Shown piece by piece: positions 16,142 to 24,921 of a stretch of 26,106 bases of DNA; positions within the stretch are counted from its first letter, which is position 1, and each line of letters begins with the position of its first letter. The translations under genes and the position numbers were made by a program. Below the pieces are notes generated by a model. The model ran no database searches and had not been told where the DNA came from. It saw nothing but the letters and a program-made list of their open reading frames with translations. The stretch lies in assembly GCA_913045265.1 (NCBI GenBank), contig CAJWQX010000043.1, positions 1-26,106 on the forward strand. Reading direction: 5' to 3'. The DNA is from UBA11889 sp002313255 (GTDB lineage: Bacteria > Pseudomonadota > Gammaproteobacteria > Pseudomonadales > Azotimanducaceae).

Positions 16142-17362
16142 TCATCCGGTCCAAATATGGGAACGATCAGTCGGCAATAGCACAATGTTCACAATCGAGC
16201 CCGCCTTGATGTCATCGGTTTGTTCAGATACCACGATTAAGCAATTTGCATTGGCAAAAGTGGCAAGGCGATTGGAACTTTGGTCTCCGGTTGGCGATAC
16301 AGTGACACGATCGCCGTTCGTGCCGAAAATGCCCCGTACGTATTCTCGGCGCCCTTGATGGTGCTCAATCGTTCCTTGCAGGATTGCCGGTAACCGATAG
16401 GGCTTACTGTCAGGCATCCCGCAAAGCCGATCGATCGTTGGTGCGACAAACAATAAATAGGTAATGATGGTCGAAACAGGATTCCCAGGGAGGCCAAAGA
16501 AAAGTGCTTTGCCGACTCGTCCCACCGCGAGTGGTTTGCCCGGTTTCAATGCAATTTTCCAGAAATCTAACGAACCGGCCTGGGCCACTACATCTTTAAC
16601 ATAATCAGCGTCACCCACGGAGACGCCACCACTCGTGACTACGACATCCGCAGTTTCCACAGCGGTTTCTAGTGCTCGGTTGATCGCTTGAGGATTGTCG
16701 GGGAGAGCTCCTAGATCCAACACCTCAACGGGACGCTCCGAAACCAGTTCGCGAAGAGCGGTACGGTTGGCGTCATATATCTGGCCCGGGCCCAACGGTG
16801 TCCCGGGATCAATTAATTCATCGCCTGTTGAAAATAAAGCCACACGGATCCGACGCACGGCTGTTACGTTGGTCACTCCACAAGCAGCTAACCAACTAAT
16901 CTTGTATGCATCGAGCCGATCACCACTTTTTGCGAGAAGTTGCGTCTTGGCTATGTCGTGACCCCGACTCCGAATGTTTTCGCCGATTTCAAGCGATGCA
17001 CGAAAACGAATCTGATCTCCGTGCCTTTCAACGTCTTCTTGAATGACAACCGCGGAAGTGCCTCTGGGTATTGGGGCTCCGGTAAATATGCGTATGGCTG
17101 TACCAGGCGCTACCGGATCTTGGCAAACGTGTCCCGCCCTGCTTTCGCCAACCACGGCAAGCTCTCCGTCTTGGTTGAGGTCGTTCGCGTGAAGCGCATA
17201 CCCATCCATGGCCGACGCGTCGAAGGGCGGCAAGTCCATGGGGGCGTCGACGGCGGACGCCACGACGCGTCCTTTGGATTCGGTTAGAGGGATCACTTCG
17301 GTGTCTAAGACCGGCGAGGTTAGATCACCGAGTTTTCGCAACGCGTCGTCAACGTTTAGCAT
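16142..17362 (-). CDS. moeA: Molybdopterin molybdenumtransferase MoeA
   Basis: Protein of 406 residues (E. coli 411). Visible are PPFDASAMDGYAL at 45-57, the GTAIRIFTGAPIPRG block, IYDANRT, TSGGVSVGDADYVKDV and LKPGKPLAVG, followed by the C-terminal domain IV. MoeA inserts molybdate into adenylylated molybdopterin, giving the active cofactor. No other molybdenum-cofactor gene is nearby. Its ATG (17360-17362, complement) is six bases from the start codon of the divergent tsaB, and no ribosome site can be seen. It sits between adk and tsaB, genes that I recall as neighbours in Pseudomonas, so moeA may be an insertion into that group. Confidence 0.95.
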   Translation of the reverse strand: MLNVDDALRKLGDLTSPVLDTEVIPLTESKGRVVASAVDAPMDLPPFDASAMDGYALHANDLNQDGELAVVGESRAGHVCQDPVAPGTAIRIFTGAPIPRGTSAVVIQEDVERHGDQIRFRASLEIGENIRSRGHDIAKTQLLAKSGDRLDAYKISWLAACGVTNVTAVRRIRVALFSTGDELIDPGTPLGPGQIYDANRTALRELVSERPVEVLDLGALPDNPQAINRALETAVETADVVVTSGGVSVGDADYVKDVVAQAGSLDFWKIALKPGKPLAVGRVGKALFFGLPGNPVSTIITYLLFVAPTIDRLCGMPDSKPYRLPAILQGTIEHHQGRREYVRGIFGTNGDRVTVSPTGDQSSNRLATFANANCLIVVSEQTDDIKAGSIVNIVLLPTDRSHIWTG

Positions 17363-17368
17363 GCACGT

Positions 17369-17980
17369 ATGGTCGCGTTATTAGCTTTGGAAACCACCGC
17401 TGAGCTCTGTTCGGTCGCTATTGGTAATAACGAAATGGTGCTTGAGGATACACGGCTGGCAATGAGGCTGCACAACGAAATCGTGCTATCGATGGTCGAC
17501 GCAGTTCTGTCGGCGTCACCGATTGAACGCGACGAGGTCGCCTGCGTCGCTTTTTCCGCTGGGCCGGGTTCTTTTACGGGTGTCCGGATCGCTGCTGGAA
17601 TAGCGCAAGGGATCGCCTTGGCATGGGATATTCCGGTTTGTCCGGTTCAGACCTCGAAAGCGATGGCCTTATCCAGCTTGGAACAAGATTGTCGACTCAC
17701 CGAATTCGTGACGTCCCGACGATCTCGACAAAGTTTTGTCTATGTCGCCGGGTTTAATTCGAGATTTGGAAATTTAACAACTACTTCGAGCGACCAGTTG
17801 GTCGATGAGAAGGTTTATCGCGTTAAACACCGCATTGTCAGTGATTCTCAAGTTGCACTTTCCGCGCGCCATGTATTAAGGATTGCGCAGCGCGAAGTTG
17901 GAGGTTGGCTGAATGCGGAGCAGGGGCTTCCTGTTTACGTGGAGGGAGACACGCCATGGCGTGGTACAGACGGCCGATAA
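17369..17980 (+). CDS. tsaB: tRNA threonylcarbamoyladenosine biosynthesis protein TsaB
   Basis: Protein of 203 residues, shorter than E. coli TsaB (231). The start LLALETTAELCSVAI, the block FSAGPGSFTGVRIAAGIAQGIALA and the end PVYVEGDTPWR identify the family. TsaB is a non-catalytic scaffold for TsaD and TsaE in making t6A37 in tRNA. The segment usually reading DARMGEVY is here SRRSRQSFVY, and HT is HN near residue 36, so the protein is divergent. ATG 17369 matches the family N-terminus but has no ribosome site and lies six bases from the moeA start. It is followed by rsmJ after 50 bases, in the same direction. Confidence 0.88.
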   Translation: MVALLALETTAELCSVAIGNNEMVLEDTRLAMRLHNEIVLSMVDAVLSASPIERDEVACVAFSAGPGSFTGVRIAAGIAQGIALAWDIPVCPVQTSKAMALSSLEQDCRLTEFVTSRRSRQSFVYVAGFNSRFGNLTTTSSDQLVDEKVYRVKHRIVSDSQVALSARHVLRIAQREVGGWLNAEQGLPVYVEGDTPWRGTDGR

Positions 17981-18030
17981 CCTTGGCCGGTTGGTGAGGA
18001 AGGAAAGAAATTTGCTTTCAAGACATTGGA

Positions 18031-18753
18031 TTGACAGAGACTCGCAGCGAGGCTGTTGATTTGATCGTCTATTTTGACGACGCAGAAGAGCGTGCGCGGG
18101 ATTTCACCTCGGCGATCGGATACGGTGTTGCTCCGACCAAATTCGCGCCGAATGACTGGTATCTCTATCTCGATGAGTCTGATTTGACTCTTCGACATCC
18201 GGGCAAACAATCCATGCGCTTGTCACTGGATGAGATCCGAAGGCGCTCGCTATCTGGACGCCGTTCACCTTTATCGAGAGCGTGTGGTGTTCGCGAGGGT
18301 ATGACAGTTCTTGACGCATTCGCGGGCTGGGGCACGGACGGCCTTACGCTCGCGACTCTCGGTTGCGTAGTCACTTGTTGTGAGTTGCAACCGCTAGTTT
18401 TCGCGATGCTTTATGATCGGATCAAGCGCTTCAAACTTTGCTCACTCGATTGTATGCGCATTGATGTTCGGGAGCTGTTAGCGGATCGAACGCGGGGCTG
18501 GGATGTCGTGTATTTAGACCCCATGTTCCCTGCACATCCTAAAACCGCTCTGCCTTCGTACCCTATGCAAGTGCTCGCCGATTTAGCCGAGCAATCAGAC
18601 GCTCGTGAGATCGCCGAGTGGTCAATCGAACGTGCCAACCAGCGCGTGGTGGTTAAGAACCGAATAAAGGCACCACCAGTAATAAGGGCCCCCGATTGGC
18701 AAATTCGAGCACGGAGCGTCCGCTTCGATATCTATCGAGCCGACCGAAATTAG
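18031..18753 (+). CDS. rsmJ: 16S rRNA (guanine-1516-N2)-methyltransferase RsmJ
   Basis: Protein of 240 residues (E. coli 250). The SAM-binding motif VLDAFAGWGTDGLTLA is at about residues 93-108, VVYLDPMFP with the family motif DPMFP at about 159-167, and the end VVVKNRIKAPP then RFDIY matches RsmJ closely. It methylates G1516 of 16S rRNA. TTG 18031 is assumed as the start; there is no ribosome site just before it, while GGAAGGAAAG lies around 17999-18008, so an earlier non-standard start such as ATT 18010 cannot be excluded. Its stop is eight bases from the stop of the convergent plsB. Confidence 0.93.
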   Translation: MTETRSEAVDLIVYFDDAEERARDFTSAIGYGVAPTKFAPNDWYLYLDESDLTLRHPGKQSMRLSLDEIRRRSLSGRRSPLSRACGVREGMTVLDAFAGWGTDGLTLATLGCVVTCCELQPLVFAMLYDRIKRFKLCSLDCMRIDVRELLADRTRGWDVVYLDPMFPAHPKTALPSYPMQVLADLAEQSDAREIAEWSIERANQRVVVKNRIKAPPVIRAPDWQIRARSVRFDIYRADRN

Positions 18754-18761
18754 GCTACAAA

Positions 18762-21185
18762 TCAGGCGAGAGGCGACGGTGGGATGGACTGTTGCAATTC
18801 TGCCTTGATGACGTGATGAGATGCTCGAATGAGTTCCCTGATCGATGAGTCAAAGTAAAGGTAACCGTCACTATCTGTGCGGACGACCCCACGGTCTTCG
18901 AGCGTGATGATCAATCCGCGAAAGAGAACAGGATCAGAAAACTCGGGCGCGTTCGTCCCGTACAAGGCCGAGAAGCGACGTGCGGTTCGACAAGCGCTTT
19001 CGACCAAAGTAACGCGTGTATACATAGCGTTTCCGGCCTTGTCGAGAAGGGCGATCGCGATATAGAAGCGTTCGAGGGTCGGCATCAATGCATTCGCTAG
19101 AAGATTAAGGTGGATTCGACCCTTGGTGTCTTCCCTGGGAGGCCTGACCGCCTGGTCCGCACGGTGTAGAAGACCAAGTGTTTCAAGTTGCAACAGGCAT
19201 CGGTTCGTCTCGTCTGTTCCTGATCGAAACGAGAGCTCCGCCTCAACGTATGGGAACACCGTCGCCATAAGATGCTCCAGTGCACTAACTTTTAGCGGCA
19301 GTCTGCGATTGACGAGTAAGCACGCAATCATCGCCGATTGCGCGATGACGTGTAAGACGTTGTTCCGATACCAAGTCATCAAAATAGCGGTCATGGAGTC
19401 GTGTCCAACCAACCGCTCGCCGTCAGCTTCTTCACGCTGCACCATGTCCAAGTGTTCAACGTGTTCGAGTATCTGAGTCGGCGAGAGATCTGTGACGCTA
19501 AAGTTATGATGTTCTCGATTGCCGGTAATCAGTCTTTTCAGATAGTCCAAGTGTTGTATTAGAACGCCCTCTTCTATAGTGAATCGAGGCATCGACAGGG
19601 TCGTTAAAGCGACGAGGTTGACCGGATTGACGTGGGCTGAATCATTCACCGCCGTTAGTATTTCGTGGCCAAGGGATTGGGCGGCAGTTGTGGGTATCGA
19701 TGTGTGGTTTTGTTCGAGATTGAAATTGTCGACGAACGCCGCAAGGTTGATGGGGGTCCCAAATCGCAACGTTACGCGACCGAAATTCTGTTTTATCAAT
19801 CGTAAGTTCCGAACCACGTCGGACACGTTTTCGCTACGTTTGCTCTCACCCCGTAGTTCGGACAGATACGCAGTAGCCTCAATCAGTTTCTCGTAACTGA
19901 AATAGACGGGGATGATGGCTACGGGCCGCGGTAATCCCAGAGCATAACTATCCAGCGTCATACGTAGCATCCCGAGTTGGGGCGGCAACATCTTGCCGGT
20001 CCGGCTTCGACCGCCTTCGATGAAATATTCGATAGAATGCCCTCGAGAAAAAACTTCATTGAGGTACTCGCGTATAACGGCGCGATAAATTGGATCGTTG
20101 TGAAAGGAGCGTCGCATGAAGAAGGCGCCGCTACGTCTTAATAACTTTCCAATTACTGGTATGTTCAAATTGTCACCAGCGGCAATATGCGGAATCATCA
20201 ATCCCAGGCCAAACAGGGCATGTGACAAAACGAGATAGTCTACGTGTGATCGGTGACAAGGCGCGTATACGAGGGTGTGTGTTTGTGCAATCTGTTCAAG
20301 CTGCTTGAAGCCCTGAATATCCACACCGTCGTATATACGGTGCCAGAACCAGGTAAGGAGACGTTCTAAGATTCTGATGGTCGGGTACGACATGTTGGAC
20401 CCTATCGCGAATGCGTCGCGACGTGCCTCCGCTTCGAGCGTCGCCCAGTCGCCTTCCGCTGACTCGATGGCATCTTGCACTGAGGGACTCGCAACGATTT
20501 TTTCAACCAGAGAACGACGGTTTGAAAGGTCGGGTCCTAGAACGGCTGTCCTCTCGTTGCGAAAGTGGACTCGGAGTATTCGGGCTAATTTGCGTACGTT
20601 ACGGTTGCCGCCTTGATGAGAAGACGGCGTTTGTGGCCAAGGTAGAGACGTTCCGAACCGGACCAAAATGTCGGACCGATTGAAGAGTAGCCCGAGCAAT
20701 CGGCGCAGTCTCGAAGAAATCAACCATTCTTCCGACACCATCGAACGAATAAGCGATTTATCTTTATTTGCAGCTCGTCCCCAGAAAATCGAGACTGGAA
20801 CAACGGTGAGACGTAACGTTGAGTCCCGCGTGTGGGCTTGGTCAATTCGCAGCATGCGTTCCGAATAGGTCCGCATAGTATTTTTTTCGAAGAACCCGCT
20901 CCCTCGGTTTAAAAAGAAAAATCGTCTCGCCTCATTTGGCTTGGAGATTGGTAGCAAAGGTCGAGGCGAGGACGTTTTTTCACAGGCGAGATCTAGTAGA
21001 AGGAGGTCTGCGAGTGATCGTTGGGGTAAAACATACAAAACATCCGGGTCTTCAAAGTTCGTATTGCCAACGAGATTAGGTTTGGCCAAGCGAGCCAACA
21101 AGGTTCGCGACATGCGGTAAATCATTCCGGCGGGTTTAGGGGAGGTCTGGTGGCGGGGCATCTTTCGTTGTGGTTCTAACCCCAC
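18762..21185 (-). CDS. plsB: Glycerol-3-phosphate 1-O-acyltransferase PlsB
   Basis: Inner-membrane enzyme of 807 residues from GTG 21185, the same length as E. coli PlsB. The acyltransferase core shows HRSHVD near residue 311, GAFFMRRSF, and YFIEGGRSRTGKMLPP, followed by ITLIP-like PVAIIPVYFSYE. It puts the first acyl chain on glycerol-3-phosphate in phospholipid synthesis. The N-terminal part has YVLPQRSLADLLLLDLAC, as in the family. Neither the GTG nor an in-frame ATG at 21161 has a clear ribosome site, so the start is uncertain by eight residues. It lies 77 bases downstream of gspD in the same direction, with no terminator seen between. Confidence 0.95.
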   Translation of the reverse strand: MGLEPQRKMPRHQTSPKPAGMIYRMSRTLLARLAKPNLVGNTNFEDPDVLYVLPQRSLADLLLLDLACEKTSSPRPLLPISKPNEARRFFFLNRGSGFFEKNTMRTYSERMLRIDQAHTRDSTLRLTVVPVSIFWGRAANKDKSLIRSMVSEEWLISSRLRRLLGLLFNRSDILVRFGTSLPWPQTPSSHQGGNRNVRKLARILRVHFRNERTAVLGPDLSNRRSLVEKIVASPSVQDAIESAEGDWATLEAEARRDAFAIGSNMSYPTIRILERLLTWFWHRIYDGVDIQGFKQLEQIAQTHTLVYAPCHRSHVDYLVLSHALFGLGLMIPHIAAGDNLNIPVIGKLLRRSGAFFMRRSFHNDPIYRAVIREYLNEVFSRGHSIEYFIEGGRSRTGKMLPPQLGMLRMTLDSYALGLPRPVAIIPVYFSYEKLIEATAYLSELRGESKRSENVSDVVRNLRLIKQNFGRVTLRFGTPINLAAFVDNFNLEQNHTSIPTTAAQSLGHEILTAVNDSAHVNPVNLVALTTLSMPRFTIEEGVLIQHLDYLKRLITGNREHHNFSVTDLSPTQILEHVEHLDMVQREEADGERLVGHDSMTAILMTWYRNNVLHVIAQSAMIACLLVNRRLPLKVSALEHLMATVFPYVEAELSFRSGTDETNRCLLQLETLGLLHRADQAVRPPREDTKGRIHLNLLANALMPTLERFYIAIALLDKAGNAMYTRVTLVESACRTARRFSALYGTNAPEFSDPVLFRGLIITLEDRGVVRTDSDGYLYFDSSIRELIRASHHVIKAELQQSIPPSPLA

Positions 21186-21262
21186 GGTGCAAGGTGCAGA
21201 GGCTACATGGTAACGAGGCGATTTTCCGTACCGAGTGATTTGGGTATGGATGCGCCTTAGCG

Positions 21263-23179
21263 TTAGTCGCGCCGACCCTCATAGATCCGTTCGAGTTGCG
21301 GTTCGCTTTCGATTCCGCTTCTGCGGGACTCAATCTGTACTTGCCAAATGCCTTTGTACTTCCGATCAGTTGTGTCTGCGACTTCTTCACGATTGCGTTG
21401 AATGGTGGGTCGTAGGAACACCAAAAGGTGGCGCTTGGTTCGGGTCATCGATCGATTCTGAAACAGGCGACCAAGAAATGGGATTGACCCCAACAAGGGC
21501 ACCTTTTTCAGCGTTTCTCGTACGTCGTCTTGAATCAAACCGCCAAGGACGATTGTCTGCCGGTCGTCTGCCAAGATGGTTGTTTCGATACTGCGCTTGT
21601 TGGTAACGACATCTGAAAATCCGGCCGCACCAATTTCTAGGCCCGTGTTGACGACGTTTTCGACCGTTTGGAAAACCTCGAGTCGAATTGACCCGTCGTC
21701 ATGGATGTGAGGCGTCACGGTCAGCTCAATGCCGATATCTTCTCGCTGTATGGTGGTGAAGGGATTGCTGGCGCCATTGCTGGTCGACGTAAACGATCCG
21801 GTACGAAAAGGTACCGTTTGTCCTGCAAGGATTTTGGCTTGCTCATTGTCGAGAGTAAGGATACTGGGTGTCGATAACAGATCAGCCGATGTATTGATGG
21901 CTATAGCGTTGATGATGGCGCCGAATGAAATGCCGTCTGGATCGAGTCGTGCTACCGCAAGCGTGGGAGAACCGACACTCGCTATTCCCTGTACTGGATC
22001 AATTTTTCCGTCCACCGCCGTCGCGCTGATGTTGCGCAGCAAATTGGAAATGATGCCATTCAGGCTGGTGCTGGCAAAAGGTACCGATTCACCGCCGGCA
22101 TCTGCTACGCCAGCTTCGATTCCGATGGCGCTTGTTTCATCAGCTGAGACTTCCACGATGGCAGCTTCAATGAGTACTTGGGCTCTGCGTATATCAAGTT
22201 GTCGTAGAATTTCTTGGATTTCCGACATTGTGCCGGGATCTGCCCTGACAACAAGCGCGTTCAATGAGATATCAGCTTGAATGCTGATATTTTCGGATTT
22301 TGTGTTGTCGCCCCGCCCCCGAGGCTCTATCAGGATTCCGTTAAGGATCTCCGCTGTCCTAGTTGCATCGGCGTGGTTCAACTGGAATACCCTGGTTGAA
22401 CCGGACGACGTCGCCGGTTGATCTAGTTGTTCGATCAAAGAACGTACCGCTGCGATCGGTGCACTCTTACCCCTGAGAACCAGCGTGTTGTTTCGATCGT
22501 TCCCAATCACAAGAACGCGTTGGGGCCCCTCCGCGGATTTCCCAATTTGATCGGGCGCAACTTGTTCAAGAATCTTGACCACGCTCCCGACCCAAGCTTG
22601 TTCGAGAGCTATCACCACGACTTCATCTTCGTCAGCGACGTCAATCTGGCGAATGATCGTTAGTAACCGCCCGATATTGTCGGCGTGGTCGCTGATAATG
22701 ACGACGTTCGCTTGTGTTACGGCAGCAATGTGGCCGTATTGCGGGATCATGGGACGGAGGATCTTAACCAGTTCCGCTGCGGCAACATTGCGCGCCGTGA
22801 TCACCCGTGTCACCACCTCTTCGGACAATGAATCACTGTCGTCATTAACGGGTGCGCCCGATTGTTTTACTGTCGCACTTTGCACAATGCGGACTACGTC
22901 TCCTGTGCGTGACGCGCCGAAACCGTGCACCCGAAGCACGGAGAGAAATAAAGCGTAGACGGCTTCGGTATCGAGGTTTCGGTCAGAGACAACGGTCACA
23001 TTACCTTTCACCCTTGGGTCAACGACAAACGTTTTCCCGGTGATGGTCGAAACTTGAGTAATGAACTCACGAATATCCGCGTTCTTAAGGTTGATCTTCC
23101 AGGTTTGCGTGTCAGGCCACGTTGGCGCGGCTAGTAAACAGCAAACAAGAACGAGCCAATGGAGACGTTGTTTTCGCAT
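21263..23179 (-). CDS. gspD: Type II secretion system secretin GspD
   Basis: Outer-membrane channel subunit of 638 residues. A signal peptide (about 1-22) precedes the N0 domain (WKINLKNADIREFITQV, residues 27-100). N1-N3 repeats follow, with ITARNVAAAELVKILRPMIPQ, AWVGSVVKILEQV and FQLNHADATRTAEILNGIL. The secretin core runs from about 340 to 600, ending VPLLGSIPFLGRLF and HLLVFLRPTI. The multimer forms the pore for folded exoproteins. It is five bases after gspC, so gspN-gspC-gspD is an operon. A hairpin-prone stretch at 22269-22290 is coding sequence. The rest of the type II genes (E-M) are not in the window. Confidence 0.95.
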   Translation of the reverse strand: MRKQRLHWLVLVCCLLAAPTWPDTQTWKINLKNADIREFITQVSTITGKTFVVDPRVKGNVTVVSDRNLDTEAVYALFLSVLRVHGFGASRTGDVVRIVQSATVKQSGAPVNDDSDSLSEEVVTRVITARNVAAAELVKILRPMIPQYGHIAAVTQANVVIISDHADNIGRLLTIIRQIDVADEDEVVVIALEQAWVGSVVKILEQVAPDQIGKSAEGPQRVLVIGNDRNNTLVLRGKSAPIAAVRSLIEQLDQPATSSGSTRVFQLNHADATRTAEILNGILIEPRGRGDNTKSENISIQADISLNALVVRADPGTMSEIQEILRQLDIRRAQVLIEAAIVEVSADETSAIGIEAGVADAGGESVPFASTSLNGIISNLLRNISATAVDGKIDPVQGIASVGSPTLAVARLDPDGISFGAIINAIAINTSADLLSTPSILTLDNEQAKILAGQTVPFRTGSFTSTSNGASNPFTTIQREDIGIELTVTPHIHDDGSIRLEVFQTVENVVNTGLEIGAAGFSDVVTNKRSIETTILADDRQTIVLGGLIQDDVRETLKKVPLLGSIPFLGRLFQNRSMTRTKRHLLVFLRPTIQRNREEVADTTDRKYKGIWQVQIESRRSGIESEPQLERIYEGRRD

Positions 23180-23184
23180 AGTTT

Positions 23185-24156
23185 TTATTTGAGGGAAACG
23201 GTGATAAAAAAGTTCCTGCTACCTCTTTTAATCTCCAGACGAGCAGAGCCCTGGGCCAGCACGTTCTCAAACTCGAGTCTGTCTTCCGCCACGTTACCGA
23301 TAGCCCGGTTATTTACCGAGAGCAAAATATCGCCGGGTTGAAGTCCGGTTTGCCTCAACGCTGGATGCGAGGCTAAGTTGCCCAGGCGGTACCCCCCTGC
23401 AACTTCTGTTGAAATGGGTTTAATCCCCAGTTCTGCGAGTGTACCTTCCGCGTCGTTTTCGAGTCGACCCTGGTAGGACGCAATAACTTGTCGGACTGAT
23501 TGTTGAGTGTTACGTCCGTTTGTTGCCTCCTTGTCGGTTTCAGCATGCTCGACGCGGGTTGCGTTCGATGACCCGCCGGTGATTAGGGAACCCTCGGAGG
23601 CTGTTAGCGAACGAGAAACAGCGGGGTCATTAATTGTCTGCGCGGATACTCCCTGTGGTGTGAAATTGCTTTTGGTGGTAGGAAAGCGGAGCAGTTCTCG
23701 TTTTCCCGACCGCTCCAAAACGACTCGATCTGTGAATACTTCCACCAGCGTTGCATTGCCCGGCACACGTTCATTAATGCGAAAGAGTTTTGCAGCCCCA
23801 CGTTTCTCCGAAATCAACGCTGCAGAGTCTTCTGGATCGTCGGTGCTCGCCGCGAATACGCCGACAAGTTCCAGTTTGAGCCGGGTTTCCGCTAGAGATT
23901 CGGTCACCGTCGCCGTCGGATTCAACTGGGACCGCGAGGCATCCCCAAACAGGTTTAGCGACGTTGCGAGGTCAATTGAACCCACATCAGGGTCATTCTT
24001 GGTGCTGATGCCACTAGGCAGTCTTGAAAATTTCTCTTCAGGTGGAAACATAAAGAACTGCGTGGATTCTTTTAGCGACCAAGCAATCAGCGCCACCAAT
24101 AGGACTAATGCAGCGTTTCGCGCACTATTGATGAGCTTGGGGCTGAAATCGAACAC
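23185..24156 (-). CDS. gspC: Type II secretion system protein GspC
   Basis: Bitopic inner-membrane protein of 323 residues. One transmembrane segment is at about residues 13-27 (NAALVLLVALIAWSL). The homology region follows (TSLNLFGDA, TRLKLELVGVFA, AALISEKRGAAKLFRINERVPGNATLVEV). A C-terminal PDZ domain spans about residues 245-323 (YRLGNLASHPALRQTGLQPGDILLSVNN). GspC links the inner-membrane platform to GspD through the homology region. The segment between them (about 180-240) is Ser/Thr-rich and variable. The start codon is GTG 24156 without a visible ribosome site; it follows gspN by 30 bases. Confidence 0.93.
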   Translation of the reverse strand: MFDFSPKLINSARNAALVLLVALIAWSLKESTQFFMFPPEEKFSRLPSGISTKNDPDVGSIDLATSLNLFGDASRSQLNPTATVTESLAETRLKLELVGVFAASTDDPEDSAALISEKRGAAKLFRINERVPGNATLVEVFTDRVVLERSGKRELLRFPTTKSNFTPQGVSAQTINDPAVSRSLTASEGSLITGGSSNATRVEHAETDKEATNGRNTQQSVRQVIASYQGRLENDAEGTLAELGIKPISTEVAGGYRLGNLASHPALRQTGLQPGDILLSVNNRAIGNVAEDRLEFENVLAQGSARLEIKRGSRNFFITVSLK

Positions 24157-24186
24157 CGTTGGTGGCCGAGAATGAGATGGCCAATC

Positions 24187-24921
24187 TTAAAGAAGTTTTT
24201 CCGACACCTCCATCACGATAGTGGGGTCCGGTTCGTTACCCTGCCAGGGTTGACCAATCAAATGCGTAAACCGTTTCGTGATGCCGATATGGACCCAACC
24301 GTCGTTGTCGAGCCTTGCACGTAACAGTGGTGTGTTATCTGTTTCGGATCTAACCGTCATCGAAGGGATGCCCTCAACCATTTGCAATTCGCCTAACAAC
24401 GCGGGTAGTTCTCGCTGAAACCGTTGGTTCGACATAAGGTACTGCACAGTTCCGCCATCCCACCGCATATCTCCTTGGATTCGAATCTGACCTTCGCTTT
24501 TGTTGATAGTTGCTTTGACCGATCTGAGGTGAAGTGTGCCGTTCAAATTCATGTTGTACGGCGCCAGTACTCGGTTAATCGTTTCGGCCTCTATCAACCC
24601 GTCAAACGAGAGGGCCATCCCGCCTAAACGGATCGTCGCAGTGCCTCCGAATGTATGTGTTTGATCTTCGAGCACCCATTCAATGGCGAGTTTGCCGAAA
24701 ACTAGTTGGACTGGGTCAACGGACCAACTCAGTAAGCCAGCATATAGCTTGCTTACGCGCAATCGTCCGCTTCCATTCCAAATACTCCCCTCCGTTGTCG
24801 AGAAATCTATCGCGGGTATCGCGTTCGTTACGAGGCGTATTGAGCTCGCTGGCAGAAAGATGACGAGGAACGATAGAAAAAAAACAAAGCCTAAGAACAA
24901 GAGTTGGCGAGACTTCAACAC
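24187..24921 (-). CDS. gspN: Type II secretion system protein GspN
   Basis: Protein of 244 residues with an N-terminal transmembrane segment at about 7-25 (LLFLGFVFFLSFLVIFLPA). The rest is predicted periplasmic and beta-rich, with the GspN pattern of short conserved blocks (TTEGSIWNGSGRLRV, LSWSVDPVQLVFGKLAIEW, DGLIEAETINRVL, GTLHLRSVKA). GspN is an accessory, non-universal type II component of uncertain role. GTG 24921 overlaps the dapE stop by seven bases, suggesting coupling to dapE. It lies upstream of gspC rather than at the end of the usual C-to-N order. Assignment rests on pattern and context. Confidence 0.85.
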   Translation of the reverse strand: MLKSRQLLFLGFVFFLSFLVIFLPASSIRLVTNAIPAIDFSTTEGSIWNGSGRLRVSKLYAGLLSWSVDPVQLVFGKLAIEWVLEDQTHTFGGTATIRLGGMALSFDGLIEAETINRVLAPYNMNLNGTLHLRSVKATINKSEGQIRIQGDMRWDGGTVQYLMSNQRFQRELPALLGELQMVEGIPSMTVRSETDNTPLLRARLDNDGWVHIGITKRFTHLIGQPWQGNEPDPTIVMEVSEKLL

